A DNA stretch of 64,000 nt, taken from contig CAPN01000051.1 of assembly GCA_000333235.1 (NCBI GenBank), forward strand, positions 930,001-994,000, given 5' to 3'. Shown one piece after another: positions 36,622 through 45,147 of the stretch. Numbering within the stretch: position 1 is the first letter of the stretch; every line of letters starts with the position of its first letter. The position numbers and the translations under genes were made by a program. The stretch is from Pseudoalteromonas luteoviolacea B = ATCC 29581 (GTDB taxonomy: Bacteria > Pseudomonadota > Gammaproteobacteria > Enterobacterales > Alteromonadaceae). A model generated the notes under the pieces. The model was not told the DNA's origin and ran no database searches. It worked only from the letters and a program-made list of their open reading frames with translations.

Positions 36622-37755
36622 CTAGTCTAAAACCTTCGCATCATTTGCTTTGTTTAATAACCCTCTACTTTGCTGGAGGAATTGGGAAGCTGCATCCGAA
36701 AAATACGCTTTCGCTTCGCTAAATGATTCGATTAATGCTTCTTTATCACCTCTTTTAAGCTTTTCTAAAGTTGATGCAAAAGTATCTTGATAGCTTGCTA
36801 AAAGCCCTTCGACATCGCCAAATTGCGCTAACATAATATCCGAATACAATTCTGGTGATTGTGCGAACAGTCGGCCAACCATCATTAGTTCTAGCTGATA
36901 AATTGGTGATGAGCAGCTTCTAAGTTCTGCTAATGTATGGCATTGCTTAGATAAGAATTGGCCATATACAAAGGTGGTTAAATGCCGCATAACTTGAATA
37001 ATTTGCATTGCTTGGTCATGCTTTTTAGCATCCAGTTGAACGATATTACTGCCCCAGACAGCTAGTTGCGATAATAGTGCATCGCAACTAGCTGCGGCTC
37101 TTCCCTCACAAGCGACAATAGTTTGTTTAACCCAATGCGATATGTCAGGGCCAAACATGGGATGTAGACCCATCACTGGCCCTTGATGCTTAGTCAACAT
37201 TGACTTTATTGGTGCTTGCTTTACGGATGTAACATCCACCAGCAAACAATCAGCGTTAAGTTGTGGTAACTGGCTGATAACTCGATCAAAAGCGTTTATA
37301 GGAACACTTACCAATACGAGCTTCGCATCTTTTACAAGATCATGCGCCTCCGATTGCTGAACTTTATCCAAAACTCTAACTTCAAATCCAGAACGTTTAA
37401 ATTGCTTAACAAACAGCTGACCCATTGCACCTTGCCCACCAACCACCACGACCGGTGACAGCTCTGGTGCAACACAGGCGAGTTCGCCTTGCTGATTTTC
37501 ATACGCTTCGCGCATCATGCGGCGCAATATATCTTCAACTAATTCTGGGTTTACGCCAGCACTTTGCGCTTGATTTCGTCTTGCTTCAATAAGCGCAGCC
37601 TCTCTTTCTGGTGCATAGAGCGGTGCGCCAGTCATTTGCTTAACTTTTCCAACTTGTTCAGTCAGGGATTTACGCTTAGCTAATAAGCTAACAAGCTCGG
37701 CATCGCATGCATCAATGGCTTCTCGTAACGATGTAAGGTCTGGTGAATGACTCAT
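36622..37755 (-). CDS. tyrA: Bifunctional chorismate mutase / prephenate dehydrogenase
   Basis: 377 residues (E. coli 373). The N-terminal AroQ mutase (LREAIDACDAELVSLLAKRK, then REAALIEARRNQAQ) is followed by an NAD-binding dehydrogenase (VVVGGQGAMGQLFVKQFKRS). The catalytic region is GLHPMFGPDISHW. It leads to tyrosine. It lies convergent with pheA and is not followed by aroF as in E. coli. A TyrR-like site overlaps the start codon. Confidence 0.96.
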   Translation of the reverse strand: MSHSPDLTSLREAIDACDAELVSLLAKRKSLTEQVGKVKQMTGAPLYAPEREAALIEARRNQAQSAGVNPELVEDILRRMMREAYENQQGELACVAPELSPVVVVGGQGAMGQLFVKQFKRSGFEVRVLDKVQQSEAHDLVKDAKLVLVSVPINAFDRVISQLPQLNADCLLVDVTSVKQAPIKSMLTKHQGPVMGLHPMFGPDISHWVKQTIVACEGRAAASCDALLSQLAVWGSNIVQLDAKKHDQAMQIIQVMRHLTTFVYGQFLSKQCHTLAELRSCSSPIYQLELMMVGRLFAQSPELYSDIMLAQFGDVEGLLASYQDTFASTLEKLKRGDKEALIESFSEAKAYFSDAASQFLQQSRGLLNKANDAKVLD

Positions 37756-37772
37756 GTAAAGTTTTAATTACA
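37755..37772. promoter_or_regulatory. TyrR-like box overlapping the tyrA start
   Basis: TGTAAAGTTTTAATTACA matches TGTAAA-N6-TTTACA with one mismatch. It overlaps the tyrA ATG, a place that would block translation or transcription. Candidate only. Confidence 0.35.
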
Positions 37773-37891
37773 CTAGTAAACTAATTAATACATTGAGTCT
37801 AACAAGATAGTCGAATAGATGAAAGTAAAAGCACGGACCAAGGGAGATTTTTGTATTAACCAGATATATTCAATTTCTATTTATATAAACT

Positions 37892-37923
37892 AAAACGGGC
37901 CACTATTTCTAGTGACCCGTTTT
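37892..37923 (-). terminator. Terminator of the rpsP-rimM-trmD-rplS operon
   Basis: A 14-bp stem (one G-U) with a GAAA loop on the minus strand, read AAAACGGG to CCCGTTTT with a T-run. It lies 21 bases after the rplS stop. Confidence 0.85.
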
Positions 37924-37943
37924 TTAGTAAGGTAACCCTACTC

Positions 37944-38303
37944 TTAGTTAAGCTTCTCTTTGATACGAGCAGCTTTACCAGATAGTTTACGCAAGTAGTA
38001 AAGCTTAGCGCGACGAACTGCACCGCGACGCTTAACTGTAATGCTGTCAACTAATGGGCTGTGTGTTTGGAATACACGCTCAACACCTTCGCCGCTCGAA
38101 ATTTTACGAACAGTAAATGCTGAGTGTAGACCACGGTTACGCTTAGCGATAACCACACCTTCGAACGCCTGTAGACGCTCTTTGTTACCTTCTTTTACAC
38201 GAACCTGTACAACAACTGTGTCACCAGCGCCGAACGCAGGAACGTCTTGCTTAAGCTGTTCAGCTTCAAGCTCTTTGATAATGTTTTGGTTTACTTTTGC
38301 CAT
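37944..38303 (-). CDS. rplS: 50S ribosomal protein L19
   Basis: 119 residues from the ATG at 38303 ([18 protein letters not shown]). An upstream in-frame ATG at 38315 lacks a ribosome site, whereas GTGAG lies about 10 bases before the inner start. Signature: [20 protein letters not shown], then [16 protein letters not shown] and [16 protein letters not shown]. The last gene of the operon, 33 bases after trmD. Confidence 0.97.
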   Translation of the reverse strand: MAKVNQNIIKELEAEQLKQDVPAFGAGDTVVVQVRVKEGNKERLQAFEGVVIAKRNRGLHSAFTVRKISSGEGVERVFQTHSPLVDSITVKRRGAVRRAKLYYLRKLSGKAARIKEKLN

Positions 38304-38336
38304 TATATTTCTCACTTTCCTAGGTGTAACTGTCTT

Positions 38337-39104
38337 CTAGCCACAAGTCTTTTGATACTCTTGCTGAAATTCAGAGAGTAATCTCACTTGCTCCTCAGTC
38401 AGAGCTAGGTTTTGCAACAAGTCAGGACGTCGTAGCCAAGTTCGCCCAAGTTGCTGCTTAAGCCGCCACTTGTCGATTTCTTTATGGTTACCACTCAGTA
38501 ATACTGAAGGAACCGACTTTCCGTCCAATGTTTCTGGCCGAGTATAGTGAGGGCAATCTAACAAGCCGTTCGAAAACGAGTCTTGCTCTGCAGATTGATT
38601 GTGACCTAACACCCCTGGCAGTAATCGAGCGACTGCATCGATTAATGTCATAGCTGGCAGTTCACCACCACTGAGAATAAAATCACCTATAGACCATTCC
38701 TCATCGATATACGACTCGATGATCCGCTCGTCTATACCTTCGTAGCGACCAGCTACTAAGATCAATTTTTCGTTTGCTGCTAATTCAGCTGCGCCCGCTT
38801 GATCTAGCTTACGCCCTTGAGGGGACATATAAATTACTTTTGCGCCTTCGCCTGCAGCTGTTTTTGCTGCCACGATAGCTTGTTTCAATGGTTCAACCAT
38901 CATCAACATGCCAGGCCCACCGCCATAAGGACGATCATCAACCGTTCTATGTTTGTCGGTAGTGAAATCTCTAGGATTCCAACTGTGAAACTCGACAATT
39001 CCGCTTTTAACGGCTCTGCCTGTTACACCTTGATTGGTAATAGCATCAAACATTTCCGGGAATAACGATACAACGCCAAACCATCGTGTTTTACTCTCTT
39101 GCAT
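38337..39104 (-). CDS. trmD: tRNA (guanine-37-N1)-methyltransferase
   Basis: 255 residues, the same length as E. coli TrmD, from the ATG at 39104. The ATG overlaps the rimM stop by one base (TAATG), so they are coupled. Knotted SPOUT fold motifs: [51 protein letters not shown] and [17 protein letters not shown]. It makes m1G37 on tRNAs that read CCN, CUN and CGG, preventing frameshifts. Confidence 0.97.
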   Translation of the reverse strand: MQESKTRWFGVVSLFPEMFDAITNQGVTGRAVKSGIVEFHSWNPRDFTTDKHRTVDDRPYGGGPGMLMMVEPLKQAIVAAKTAAGEGAKVIYMSPQGRKLDQAGAAELAANEKLILVAGRYEGIDERIIESYIDEEWSIGDFILSGGELPAMTLIDAVARLLPGVLGHNQSAEQDSFSNGLLDCPHYTRPETLDGKSVPSVLLSGNHKEIDKWRLKQQLGRTWLRRPDLLQNLALTEEQVRLLSEFQQEYQKTCG

Positions 39105-39637
39105 TAAAATGCAGGATCCCAATCAACCGTAATTTTTCGCTCTTCGTGTTCAATCGACACTATTACCGAATCCGGTAAAAATGGAATTAAACGCTCAGCT
39201 TGTCCAAACGCATCTTTTTTGTTTGCTTTCACAACCAAAACGTCGTTTGAACCTGTCTCCATCAAGTCATCAACAATTCCGAGATCATAGCCTTTGTCTG
39301 TGACCACGCTCATGCCGATGAGATCTCGCCAATAGAACTCTCCTTCCGGCAGTTCTGCTAATTGCGTTTCATATACCGCGATTTCTACGTTAGTAAATGC
39401 TAACGCTTCATCACGATCATTAATCTGCGCAAACTTGGCGATATAACCTTTGTTGTGACGACGCCAGTCAACCACCTCAAAGTTTTGCCATCTACCTTGT
39501 TGCCCTATTAACCATGGGCTGTAATCGAAGATCCCTTCGGGATCGTCCGTAAATGAATGCACCTTAAGCCAACCCTTAATTCCATAAGGAGCACCTAGTT
39601 TACCTACTACAATAATCGAGGTGTTTTCTTGACTCAT
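39104..39637 (-). CDS. rimM: Ribosome maturation factor RimM
   Basis: 177 residues. N-terminal RimM domain with [20 protein letters not shown] and FTDDPEGIF, a C-terminal PRC barrel with [17 protein letters not shown], and a tail ending ITVDWDPAF. It assists 30S head maturation with ribosomal protein S19. It is 17 bases downstream of rpsP and overlaps trmD by one base. Confidence 0.96.
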   Translation of the reverse strand: MSQENTSIIVVGKLGAPYGIKGWLKVHSFTDDPEGIFDYSPWLIGQQGRWQNFEVVDWRRHNKGYIAKFAQINDRDEALAFTNVEIAVYETQLAELPEGEFYWRDLIGMSVVTDKGYDLGIVDDLMETGSNDVLVVKANKKDAFGQAERLIPFLPDSVIVSIEHEERKITVDWDPAF

Positions 39638-39654
39638 GGTTACACTTACGCCTA

Positions 39655-39903
39655 TTAAGCCGCTTTACGAGCGTCTTTAACTAATTTAGCTACGCGATCT
39701 GTTAGAGATGCGCCTTGACCTACCCAGTGTTCAACACGAGCTAGATCTAAACGAATTTTCTCTTCCTGACCTGAAGCGATTGGGTTAAAGAAACCTACTT
39801 TCTCGATGAAGCGACCGTCACGCGAGAAACGGCTATCCGCAACCACAATTTGATAGAATGGACGCTTTTTAGCGCCGCCACGTTGCAAACGAATAGTTAC
39901 CAT
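39655..39903 (-). CDS. rpsP: 30S ribosomal protein S16
   Basis: 82 residues, as in E. coli. [20 protein letters not shown] and [20 protein letters not shown] match perfectly in pattern. It heads the rpsP-rimM-trmD-rplS operon. A strong promoter at 39972-39999 and a leader hairpin at 39947-39965 lie upstream. ffh, the usual upstream neighbour, is replaced by perM here. Confidence 0.98.
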   Translation of the reverse strand: MVTIRLQRGGAKKRPFYQIVVADSRFSRDGRFIEKVGFFNPIASGQEEKIRLDLARVEHWVGQGASLTDRVAKLVKDARKAA

Positions 39904-39946
39904 ACCGTCCTCTATATAGATTGACTGTTTTCATTAATAAGGATTT

Positions 39947-39965
39947 GCTTCCCACTACGGGAAGC
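39947..39965 (-). promoter_or_regulatory. 5' leader hairpin of the rpsP mRNA
   Basis: A 7-bp perfect stem (GCTTCCC / GGGAAGC on the minus strand) with a 5-base loop, close to the predicted transcription start. It could protect the mRNA or be a regulatory site for translation. Confidence 0.5.
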
Positions 39966-39971
39966 TGCGGA

Positions 39972-39999
39972 ATTGTACTAACTTTTCTCCACAATGCAA
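39972..39999 (-). promoter_or_regulatory. Promoter of the rpsP operon
   Basis: On the minus strand TTGCAT, a 16-base spacer and TACAAT, then a short GC-rich stretch. The expected start is a few bases before the leader hairpin. Confidence 0.7.
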
Positions 40000-40058
40000 G
40001 TAAGAACTTACTCTAAAGTGCTTTTTTAGTTAGTAAAATCGTGATCACCGTTCAAATA

Positions 40059-41135
40059 TCAACCAGTTACTTCATCAATATTATTTTCTCGTTGGCCAGA
40101 CCAAGCATTAAATAGTGCTTTTACAAGGGAAGCTAAGGGAATGGCAAAGAATACCCCCCAAAACCCCCACAGCCCGCCAAAAAACAAAACTGCAACGATG
40201 ATATAAACGGGATTTAAATCAACTGCTTCAGAAAATAACAATGGGACAAGCACATTTCCATCTAAAGCTTGAATGATCCCATAGACAATTAAGACTGTCC
40301 AAAACTGTGCTTCAACGCCAAATTGGAACATGGCCACTGCGGCAACCGGAATTGTTACGAGTGCAGCACCAACAAACGGAATAAGGACTGACAGCCCGAC
40401 TAATGTTCCAAGTAATGCGGCATAGCGCAATTCAAGAATTGAAAATGCAACGACAGTTGAAACGCCGACAATAACGATTTCAAAGACCTTGCCCCGAATA
40501 TAGTTCATGATCTGTTGATCCATTTCATGCCAGACTTGGCTAATCAACCGTCGTTGTTGGGGTAGTACTTGTGCAATGCCCTTCGTAAGTTGGCGCTTAT
40601 CTTTAAGCATAAAGAACACAAGGAGCGGAACTAAAATTAAATAGATAAGCCAAGCAATGACATCTTTTAATGATGTCAACGACAAGGACAAAAGCATTTG
40701 TCCAAACTCAATAACTTTATTTTCAACTGTATTCACTACAATTTTAACTTGCTCTATGGTAATCAATGTTGGATAACTTTCCGGAAGGTGTAACAACCAG
40801 TATTTGCCCTGTTCAACCATTGAAGGCGCTTCTTGAACTAAGTTTGAAAGTTGTTTCCAAAGCGTAGGGACAATCCCAACAGCGATCGCTAACACTAATC
40901 CAACGAAGCCGACCATAACTAAAGTGCTCGAAAGTAATCGTTTAAGTCCTAGAACTTCTAATTTGGTAACAGGCCAATCGAGAAGATAAGCAATCACGAG
41001 CGCCACCAAAACGGGGATCACAAACTCACCGAAAAAATACAGTAAGCCGACGCTAAAAATCAGTAGGAATAATAAAGTAACTGAATGCGGATCTGAAAAC
41101 TTACGGGTATACCACGCTTTTACAAATTCAAACAC
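40059..41135 (-). CDS. perM: AI-2E family transporter PerM
   Basis: 358 residues, inner membrane. Pairs of N-terminal helices (VTLLFLLIFSVGLLYFFGEF), a central soluble segment near 60-150, then a C-terminal helical block with LVPLLVFFMLKDKRQL and SVLIPFVGAALVTIPVAAVAMF. This is the PerM/TqsA superfamily. It lies next to the TusA-like gene and bepA, an order found in many gammaproteobacteria. The substrate is not established. Confidence 0.9.
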   Translation of the reverse strand: MFEFVKAWYTRKFSDPHSVTLLFLLIFSVGLLYFFGEFVIPVLVALVIAYLLDWPVTKLEVLGLKRLLSSTLVMVGFVGLVLAIAVGIVPTLWKQLSNLVQEAPSMVEQGKYWLLHLPESYPTLITIEQVKIVVNTVENKVIEFGQMLLSLSLTSLKDVIAWLIYLILVPLLVFFMLKDKRQLTKGIAQVLPQQRRLISQVWHEMDQQIMNYIRGKVFEIVIVGVSTVVAFSILELRYAALLGTLVGLSVLIPFVGAALVTIPVAAVAMFQFGVEAQFWTVLIVYGIIQALDGNVLVPLLFSEAVDLNPVYIIVAVLFFGGLWGFWGVFFAIPLASLVKALFNAWSGQRENNIDEVTG

Positions 41136-41358
41136 GAACTCTCTCCACTTTAAGTTTTACAGTGCAAGCCTGCTCTTCTATGCAATAGGCATATTCTTTG
41201 GTATCAAGGTAGCGAATAATATCAGTTAAACTTTGCTCGGCGCTGAATAAATAGGTCACCTGTTCTCCTCCACCTTGTTTTAACCGCCATTTGAATTGCA
41301 CAAAAAGCTGTGGACAGGACAATTCTGATAGATCATACATTGTCGAAGTTATGGCCAA
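41128..41358 (-). CDS. TusA-like sulfurtransferase-family protein
   Basis: 76 residues. YDLSELSCPQLFVQFKWRLK places a Cys-Pro in the TusA/SirA motif, and the rest matches the alpha-beta fold in size. TusA relays sulfur in tRNA thiolation. This one sits upstream of perM and overlaps its start by 8 bases, so they are cotranscribed. It may be a sulfur-relay or regulatory variant. Canonical tusA is usually elsewhere, so I do not assign the symbol. Confidence 0.78.
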   Translation of the reverse strand: MAITSTMYDLSELSCPQLFVQFKWRLKQGGGEQVTYLFSAEQSLTDIIRYLDTKEYAYCIEEQACTVKLKVERVRV

Positions 41359-41464
41359 ATAAATCTCCTTCGCTAAAACAAATGTTAAATGCGAAACGCA
41401 AGGCTAGCCTCATACTTAACTATGGTTTATTCTTTAAGCCAAGAAAAGCAGTAAGGAAGATCTC

Positions 41465-42130
41465 ATGGCCGGTGCGCATAGTAAAGCCCAACTACCCGCT
41501 AATCCAACACTTAAAGAAATTAACTGGTATAAAAAGCAGATAAACTGGGGCGAATTACCACCATTTTATCACTTAGTAGCGTCTTCGGTCAGTGAAAGTG
41601 AAGGTGTCCTCCATCATGGATTTGATAATGCAGTAAAACGTATCATTGATAAACGAAACTGGAACATTCAATTATTAGGCGGCCATGAAGACGAGCATGG
41701 CACGATTCATTGCGAACAAAAGCCTCGCTTGGGGTTGCACCAAAGTTTTACCGATAGAGGGTTCGAACTATGGGCATTTCCCTATGCGAAAGACATGCAA
41801 ATTGATAATTACATCAAAGACAATAGTTTTATGGAATTTCGCACATGGGATCCCGTAACCATGAAAAATATTCTTCGGATAAACCAATTGCATAAATTCA
41901 TCGCCTTTTATTTTGGCCGCGGGGACATTGCGGATAAAGCGCTTATCCTTCACGCGCACAAGGTCGTGCACAAAATTATTGCTTATTTAACGAGAGAAAT
42001 GAACATTGTTAAGGTTGATGGGGTCTCAATTAAAGATTTTTATCAACTTTGTGAAAAAGATGCTCGAGCATGTGGTGACGAAGTCGACTTAGCACGTGTC
42101 ATGCTTGGGGAAGATATTAGAAAGGAATAA
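41465..42130 (+). CDS. Uncharacterised conserved protein upstream of bepA
   Basis: 221 residues, soluble, without signal peptide. The start is ATG with AAGATCTC upstream. Charged and aromatic-rich: LKEINWYKKQINWGELPPFY, a His-containing stretch DEHGTIHCEQKPRLGLHQSF, then a helical C-terminus. His and Glu are frequent, but no known metal motif is convincing. Its stop lies 1 base before the bepA start, so the two are likely coupled. I do not recognise the family. Confidence 0.72.
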   Translation: MAGAHSKAQLPANPTLKEINWYKKQINWGELPPFYHLVASSVSESEGVLHHGFDNAVKRIIDKRNWNIQLLGGHEDEHGTIHCEQKPRLGLHQSFTDRGFELWAFPYAKDMQIDNYIKDNSFMEFRTWDPVTMKNILRINQLHKFIAFYFGRGDIADKALILHAHKVVHKIIAYLTREMNIVKVDGVSIKDFYQLCEKDARACGDEVDLARVMLGEDIRKE

Positions 42131-42131
42131 T

Positions 42132-43583
42132 ATGCAGTTTAAGCGCGTTTTTGCGTCATTAGTATGTGCTGGTGCGTTGCATTGGCACATGCCAGTTTTA
42201 GCCCAAGGCTCTTTTAACCTTCCAGATTTAGGCACTTCAGCTTCACAAGCGCTTTCCATTGAAAAAGAACAAGCAATCGGTGATGTATTAATGATGCAAG
42301 TTCGTTCAAGGGCTGGCTTTTTTCAAGATCCTGTACTCGATGAATATTTAACGTCAATCGGAAATCGTCTCGTCGCCAATGCCGATGATGTTCGCTTTCC
42401 ATTTCGCTTTTTCTGGATTAAAAATACCGACATTAACGCTTTTGCGTTTTACGGGGGCCATGTTGGTGTTCATACCGGGCTTATCGCCCAATCTGATAAT
42501 GAAAGCCAGTTAGCATCAGTGCTCGGGCACGAAATTGCTCACGTTACCCAACGACATTTAGCACGGCGCATTCAAAATCAGCAGCAAAATAGTGCCATGA
42601 CAGTAGCAGGCCTCATTGCTGGCCTATTAACTACCATCGTCGTTCCAGATGCAGGTATGGCAATATTATCTGCCAGTCAAACGCAATCGGCATTAGAAAC
42701 ACTAAGCCATAGCCGCAAAGCAGAACAAGAAGCGGACAGATTTGGGATGAAAACTTTGCAAAGTGCAGGTTTTGATCCCTATGCCTCCAGCGAGTTTTTA
42801 ACTAAGCTTGCTGAGCAAATGCGTTATAAAGACAAGCCACCTGCTTTTTTACTCACTCACCCCTTACCTGACTCAAGGATCTCTGACGTTCGTTTAAGAG
42901 CCGAACAATACGAAAAGACGTATGTACCCTCCAGTTTAAATTTTGCATTAGCTAAAGCGCGTATTATCGCTCGATATCAATACGAGTCTCATGAATCTGA
43001 GCAGTATTTTCGTTCTGCATTAGAGCGCTCAACGGCGATTGATAACCGTGATTTAGAGTATGGGCTAGCACTGACGTTATTAGATCAAAAGAAATTAGCA
43101 GACGCATCAACACTACTAAAGAAGTTGCGTAAAGAAGATCCAAACAATTTGTTTTACCTCGATACACAAACCGATTTATTAATCGCACAAGGTCGCGCTA
43201 AAGAGGCGGTTACTGTGCTCACTGCGATACATGATTTACGTCCCAATAACCAAGTGATTACGTTGAATCTAGCTCACGCCGCAATTGAAGCAAAAGAATA
43301 CGAACAAGCCTTGCAAATTTTGAAAGTATTTTTGCTTGAAAAGCCAGATCATCATCTTGCTAAAGAGTTACTGGTTAGCGTTTATGAAGCACAAGAAAAT
43401 CGCGCAGCCTATCATGAAGCAAAAGCCGACTTACTTGTTCAGTATGGTGCTTATATGAAAGCAGCAGATGAGATTCAAAAAGCACTAAATCACGTTGAAG
43501 AAAAAGAAGAAATTAAGCAGCAACGACTAAAAGCGTTACTCAGCCAATATCGTCAAATGCAAAAAGCATTGGCAAAACTTTAA
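42132..43583 (+). CDS. bepA: Periplasmic metalloprotease/chaperone BepA
   Basis: 483 residues from the ATG at 42132, with AAAGGA upstream. The signal peptide is at residues 1-25 (MQFKRVFASLVCAGALHWHM, then PVLAQ). The M48 peptidase has the zinc motif HEIAHVTQRH and a later EADRFGMKTL. The C-terminal TPR array is at about 310-480. BepA assists and degrades outer-membrane proteins such as LptD. Length matches E. coli (487). The neighbours arsC and perM are those of E. coli. Confidence 0.95.
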   Translation: MQFKRVFASLVCAGALHWHMPVLAQGSFNLPDLGTSASQALSIEKEQAIGDVLMMQVRSRAGFFQDPVLDEYLTSIGNRLVANADDVRFPFRFFWIKNTDINAFAFYGGHVGVHTGLIAQSDNESQLASVLGHEIAHVTQRHLARRIQNQQQNSAMTVAGLIAGLLTTIVVPDAGMAILSASQTQSALETLSHSRKAEQEADRFGMKTLQSAGFDPYASSEFLTKLAEQMRYKDKPPAFLLTHPLPDSRISDVRLRAEQYEKTYVPSSLNFALAKARIIARYQYESHESEQYFRSALERSTAIDNRDLEYGLALTLLDQKKLADASTLLKKLRKEDPNNLFYLDTQTDLLIAQGRAKEAVTVLTAIHDLRPNNQVITLNLAHAAIEAKEYEQALQILKVFLLEKPDHHLAKELLVSVYEAQENRAAYHEAKADLLVQYGAYMKAADEIQKALNHVEEKEEIKQQRLKALLSQYRQMQKALAKL

Positions 43584-43592
43584 GTCAGTAAC

Positions 43593-43637
43593 AAGTTCCC
43601 TTACACTATCGTGAGAATTCATTTCGTAAGGGAACTT
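43593..43637. repeat. Inverted repeat before arsC
   Basis: AAGTTCCCTTAC (43593-43604) and its exact complement (43626-43637) are 21 bases apart, ending 3 bases before the arsC ATG. It could sequester the ribosome site (GTAAGGGA) of arsC, or act as a partial terminator of bepA. Confidence 0.6.
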
Positions 43638-43639
43638 TT

Positions 43640-43999
43640 ATGTCTGTGACCATTTATCACAATCCACGTTGTTCTAAGTCTCGTGAAACACTCAATCTCC
43701 TTGAACAACATGGTTACCAAGCAACCGTGGTAGAGTACTTAAAACAGCCATTAAATGCTGAAGAACTTCGCGAACTCATTCAGCAATTAGGTTTAACGAG
43801 TGCTCACGACTTATTGCGTACCAAAGAAGCGGAGTACAAACTTGCAGGCCTCTCTAAATCGAGTGAAGAGAATGCCGTCATCAACGCAATGGTCACTTAC
43901 CCAAAACTGATGGAAAGACCCGTCGTCAGTGTTAATGGTAAGGCAGCCATAGGGCGCCCACCAGAATCCGTATTAGCACTATTCCAAGCCAAATCGTGA
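43640..43999 (+). CDS. ArsC-family reductase (YfgD type)
   Basis: 119 residues. Active-site Cys in the N-terminal YHNPRCSKSRETLNLL, and the downstream VVEYLKQPLNAEELRELI matches the Spx/ArsC fold. The conserved Arg patch ERPVVSVNGKAAIGRPPE is present. It reduces arsenate or an unknown substrate through glutathione or glutaredoxin. The wrbA-like gene starts inside its stop codon (GTGA overlap). Confidence 0.92.
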   Translation: MSVTIYHNPRCSKSRETLNLLEQHGYQATVVEYLKQPLNAEELRELIQQLGLTSAHDLLRTKEAEYKLAGLSKSSEENAVINAMVTYPKLMERPVVSVNGKAAIGRPPESVLALFQAKS

Positions 44000-44547
44000 A
44001 AATACTTATTTTATTTCATTCGAGCCAAGGATCTGTGCGGGCGATGGCGCAGACCATTGCAGATGCAATTACACACACAGGTGGAGAACCAATATTGCGA
44101 ACATTCGTGAAGCAATATGACACGGATATCGTTGTCTCACTTAATGATTTGAAAAGTTGTGACGCTTTGGCCTTTGGCTCCCCGACTCGCTTCGGCATGA
44201 TGGCGCACCAAGCTAAGCAATTTTGGGAATCAACTAGTGAGTTATGGCTAAAAGGAACGCTTATCGACAAGCCCGCGGCTGTTTTTTGCTCGTCAAGCAG
44301 TATGCATGGTGGAAACGAAAGTACTCTATTAAATTTAAGCTTACCATTACTGCATCATGGTATGATGTTGCTTGGTGTGCCCTACGATGTTCCCGAGCTT
44401 AGCAGCACGGCATCGGGTGGAACACCCTATGGTCCATCACATGTATCTGGATTAACTGGAAACACTCAACTATCAACGCACGAAGTCGCGATTTGCCGAG
44501 CGGTTGGCGTAAGGTTAGTTAACATTGCGAGAAAAATGCACTCATGA
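43996..44547 (+). CDS. wrbA: NAD(P)H:quinone oxidoreductase, WrbA-like flavodoxin
   Basis: 183 residues from GTG at 43996, overlapping arsC by 4 bases. The FMN phosphate loop is FHSSQGSVRAMAQTI, then FGSPTRFGMMAHQAKQFWES and ASGGTPYGPSHVSG, as in WrbA. It reduces quinones by two electrons. The next gene overlaps its stop by 4 bases (ATGA). It is coupled to the neighbours, so it is probably in one operon with arsC and the DUF2069 gene. Confidence 0.92.
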   Translation: MKILILFHSSQGSVRAMAQTIADAITHTGGEPILRTFVKQYDTDIVVSLNDLKSCDALAFGSPTRFGMMAHQAKQFWESTSELWLKGTLIDKPAAVFCSSSSMHGGNESTLLNLSLPLLHHGMMLLGVPYDVPELSSTASGGTPYGPSHVSGLTGNTQLSTHEVAICRAVGVRLVNIARKMHS

Positions 44548-44990
44548 ATCAACTTGTAGAAAAAAAACCTATCACTAAACGATATCAGCGATTGGCGCTG
44601 TTTGGTTATATCGGTTTGTTAGCACTGATGCCAAGTTGGCTGTACTTTTTTGAGCCAAGAAGTGACTACAGTAATGGTTTTGTTTTTGCCATTTATATTT
44701 TACCCTTACTCTTACCATTAAAAGGGTTTATTCAAGACAAAACGTACACTTACGCGTGGGCTAACTTTATCGTAATGCTGTACTTTATACATGGATCAAC
44801 TCTGCTTTGGATAGCACAAGATGAGTTACTGTTTGTGTTACTTGAGCTCACTTTTGCAACGTGTATGTTTGTTGGATGTACTTACTATGCAAGACATCGT
44901 GGCCAAGAACTCGGCCTTAAAATCAAAAAGTTAAAAGATGATTTAGCTGAAGAAAAGGCAGCGCACGAATATCACAAAGACCAAAAGTAA
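44544..44990 (+). CDS. DUF2069 membrane protein
   Basis: 148 residues. Three to four hydrophobic segments are visible near 18-40, 55-75, 82-97 and 102-123 (LALFGYIGLLALMPSWLYFF, YSNGFVFAIYILPLLLPL). A cytosolic helical tail ends LKDDLAEEKAAHEYHKDQK. It is a conserved gammaproteobacterial membrane family next to wrbA, with no known function. The start overlaps wrbA by 4 bases. Confidence 0.85.
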   Translation: MNQLVEKKPITKRYQRLALFGYIGLLALMPSWLYFFEPRSDYSNGFVFAIYILPLLLPLKGFIQDKTYTYAWANFIVMLYFIHGSTLLWIAQDELLFVLLELTFATCMFVGCTYYARHRGQELGLKIKKLKDDLAEEKAAHEYHKDQK

Positions 44991-45082
44991 CATTTAACAG
45001 CACACTAACAGAGTGATTTCTCAACGTAGTGTGCTGTAATTTTAAATCACGAAATACTAAAGCTATCTACCCACTAATATGG

Positions 45083-45125
45083 GATGCCCCGCATGGAATG
45101 CCCTGCAAAGGTTGCCCCGCAATTT
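45083..45125. repeat. Three tandem 13-15-base units
   Basis: GATGCCCCGCATG, GAATGCCCTGCAAAG and GTTGCCCCGCAATTT follow each other with a shared TGCCC(C/T)GCA core. Short, in the gap between two genes, no known role. Confidence 0.45.
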
Positions 45126-45147
45126 AATTTGCAGTGAACTATCACAA

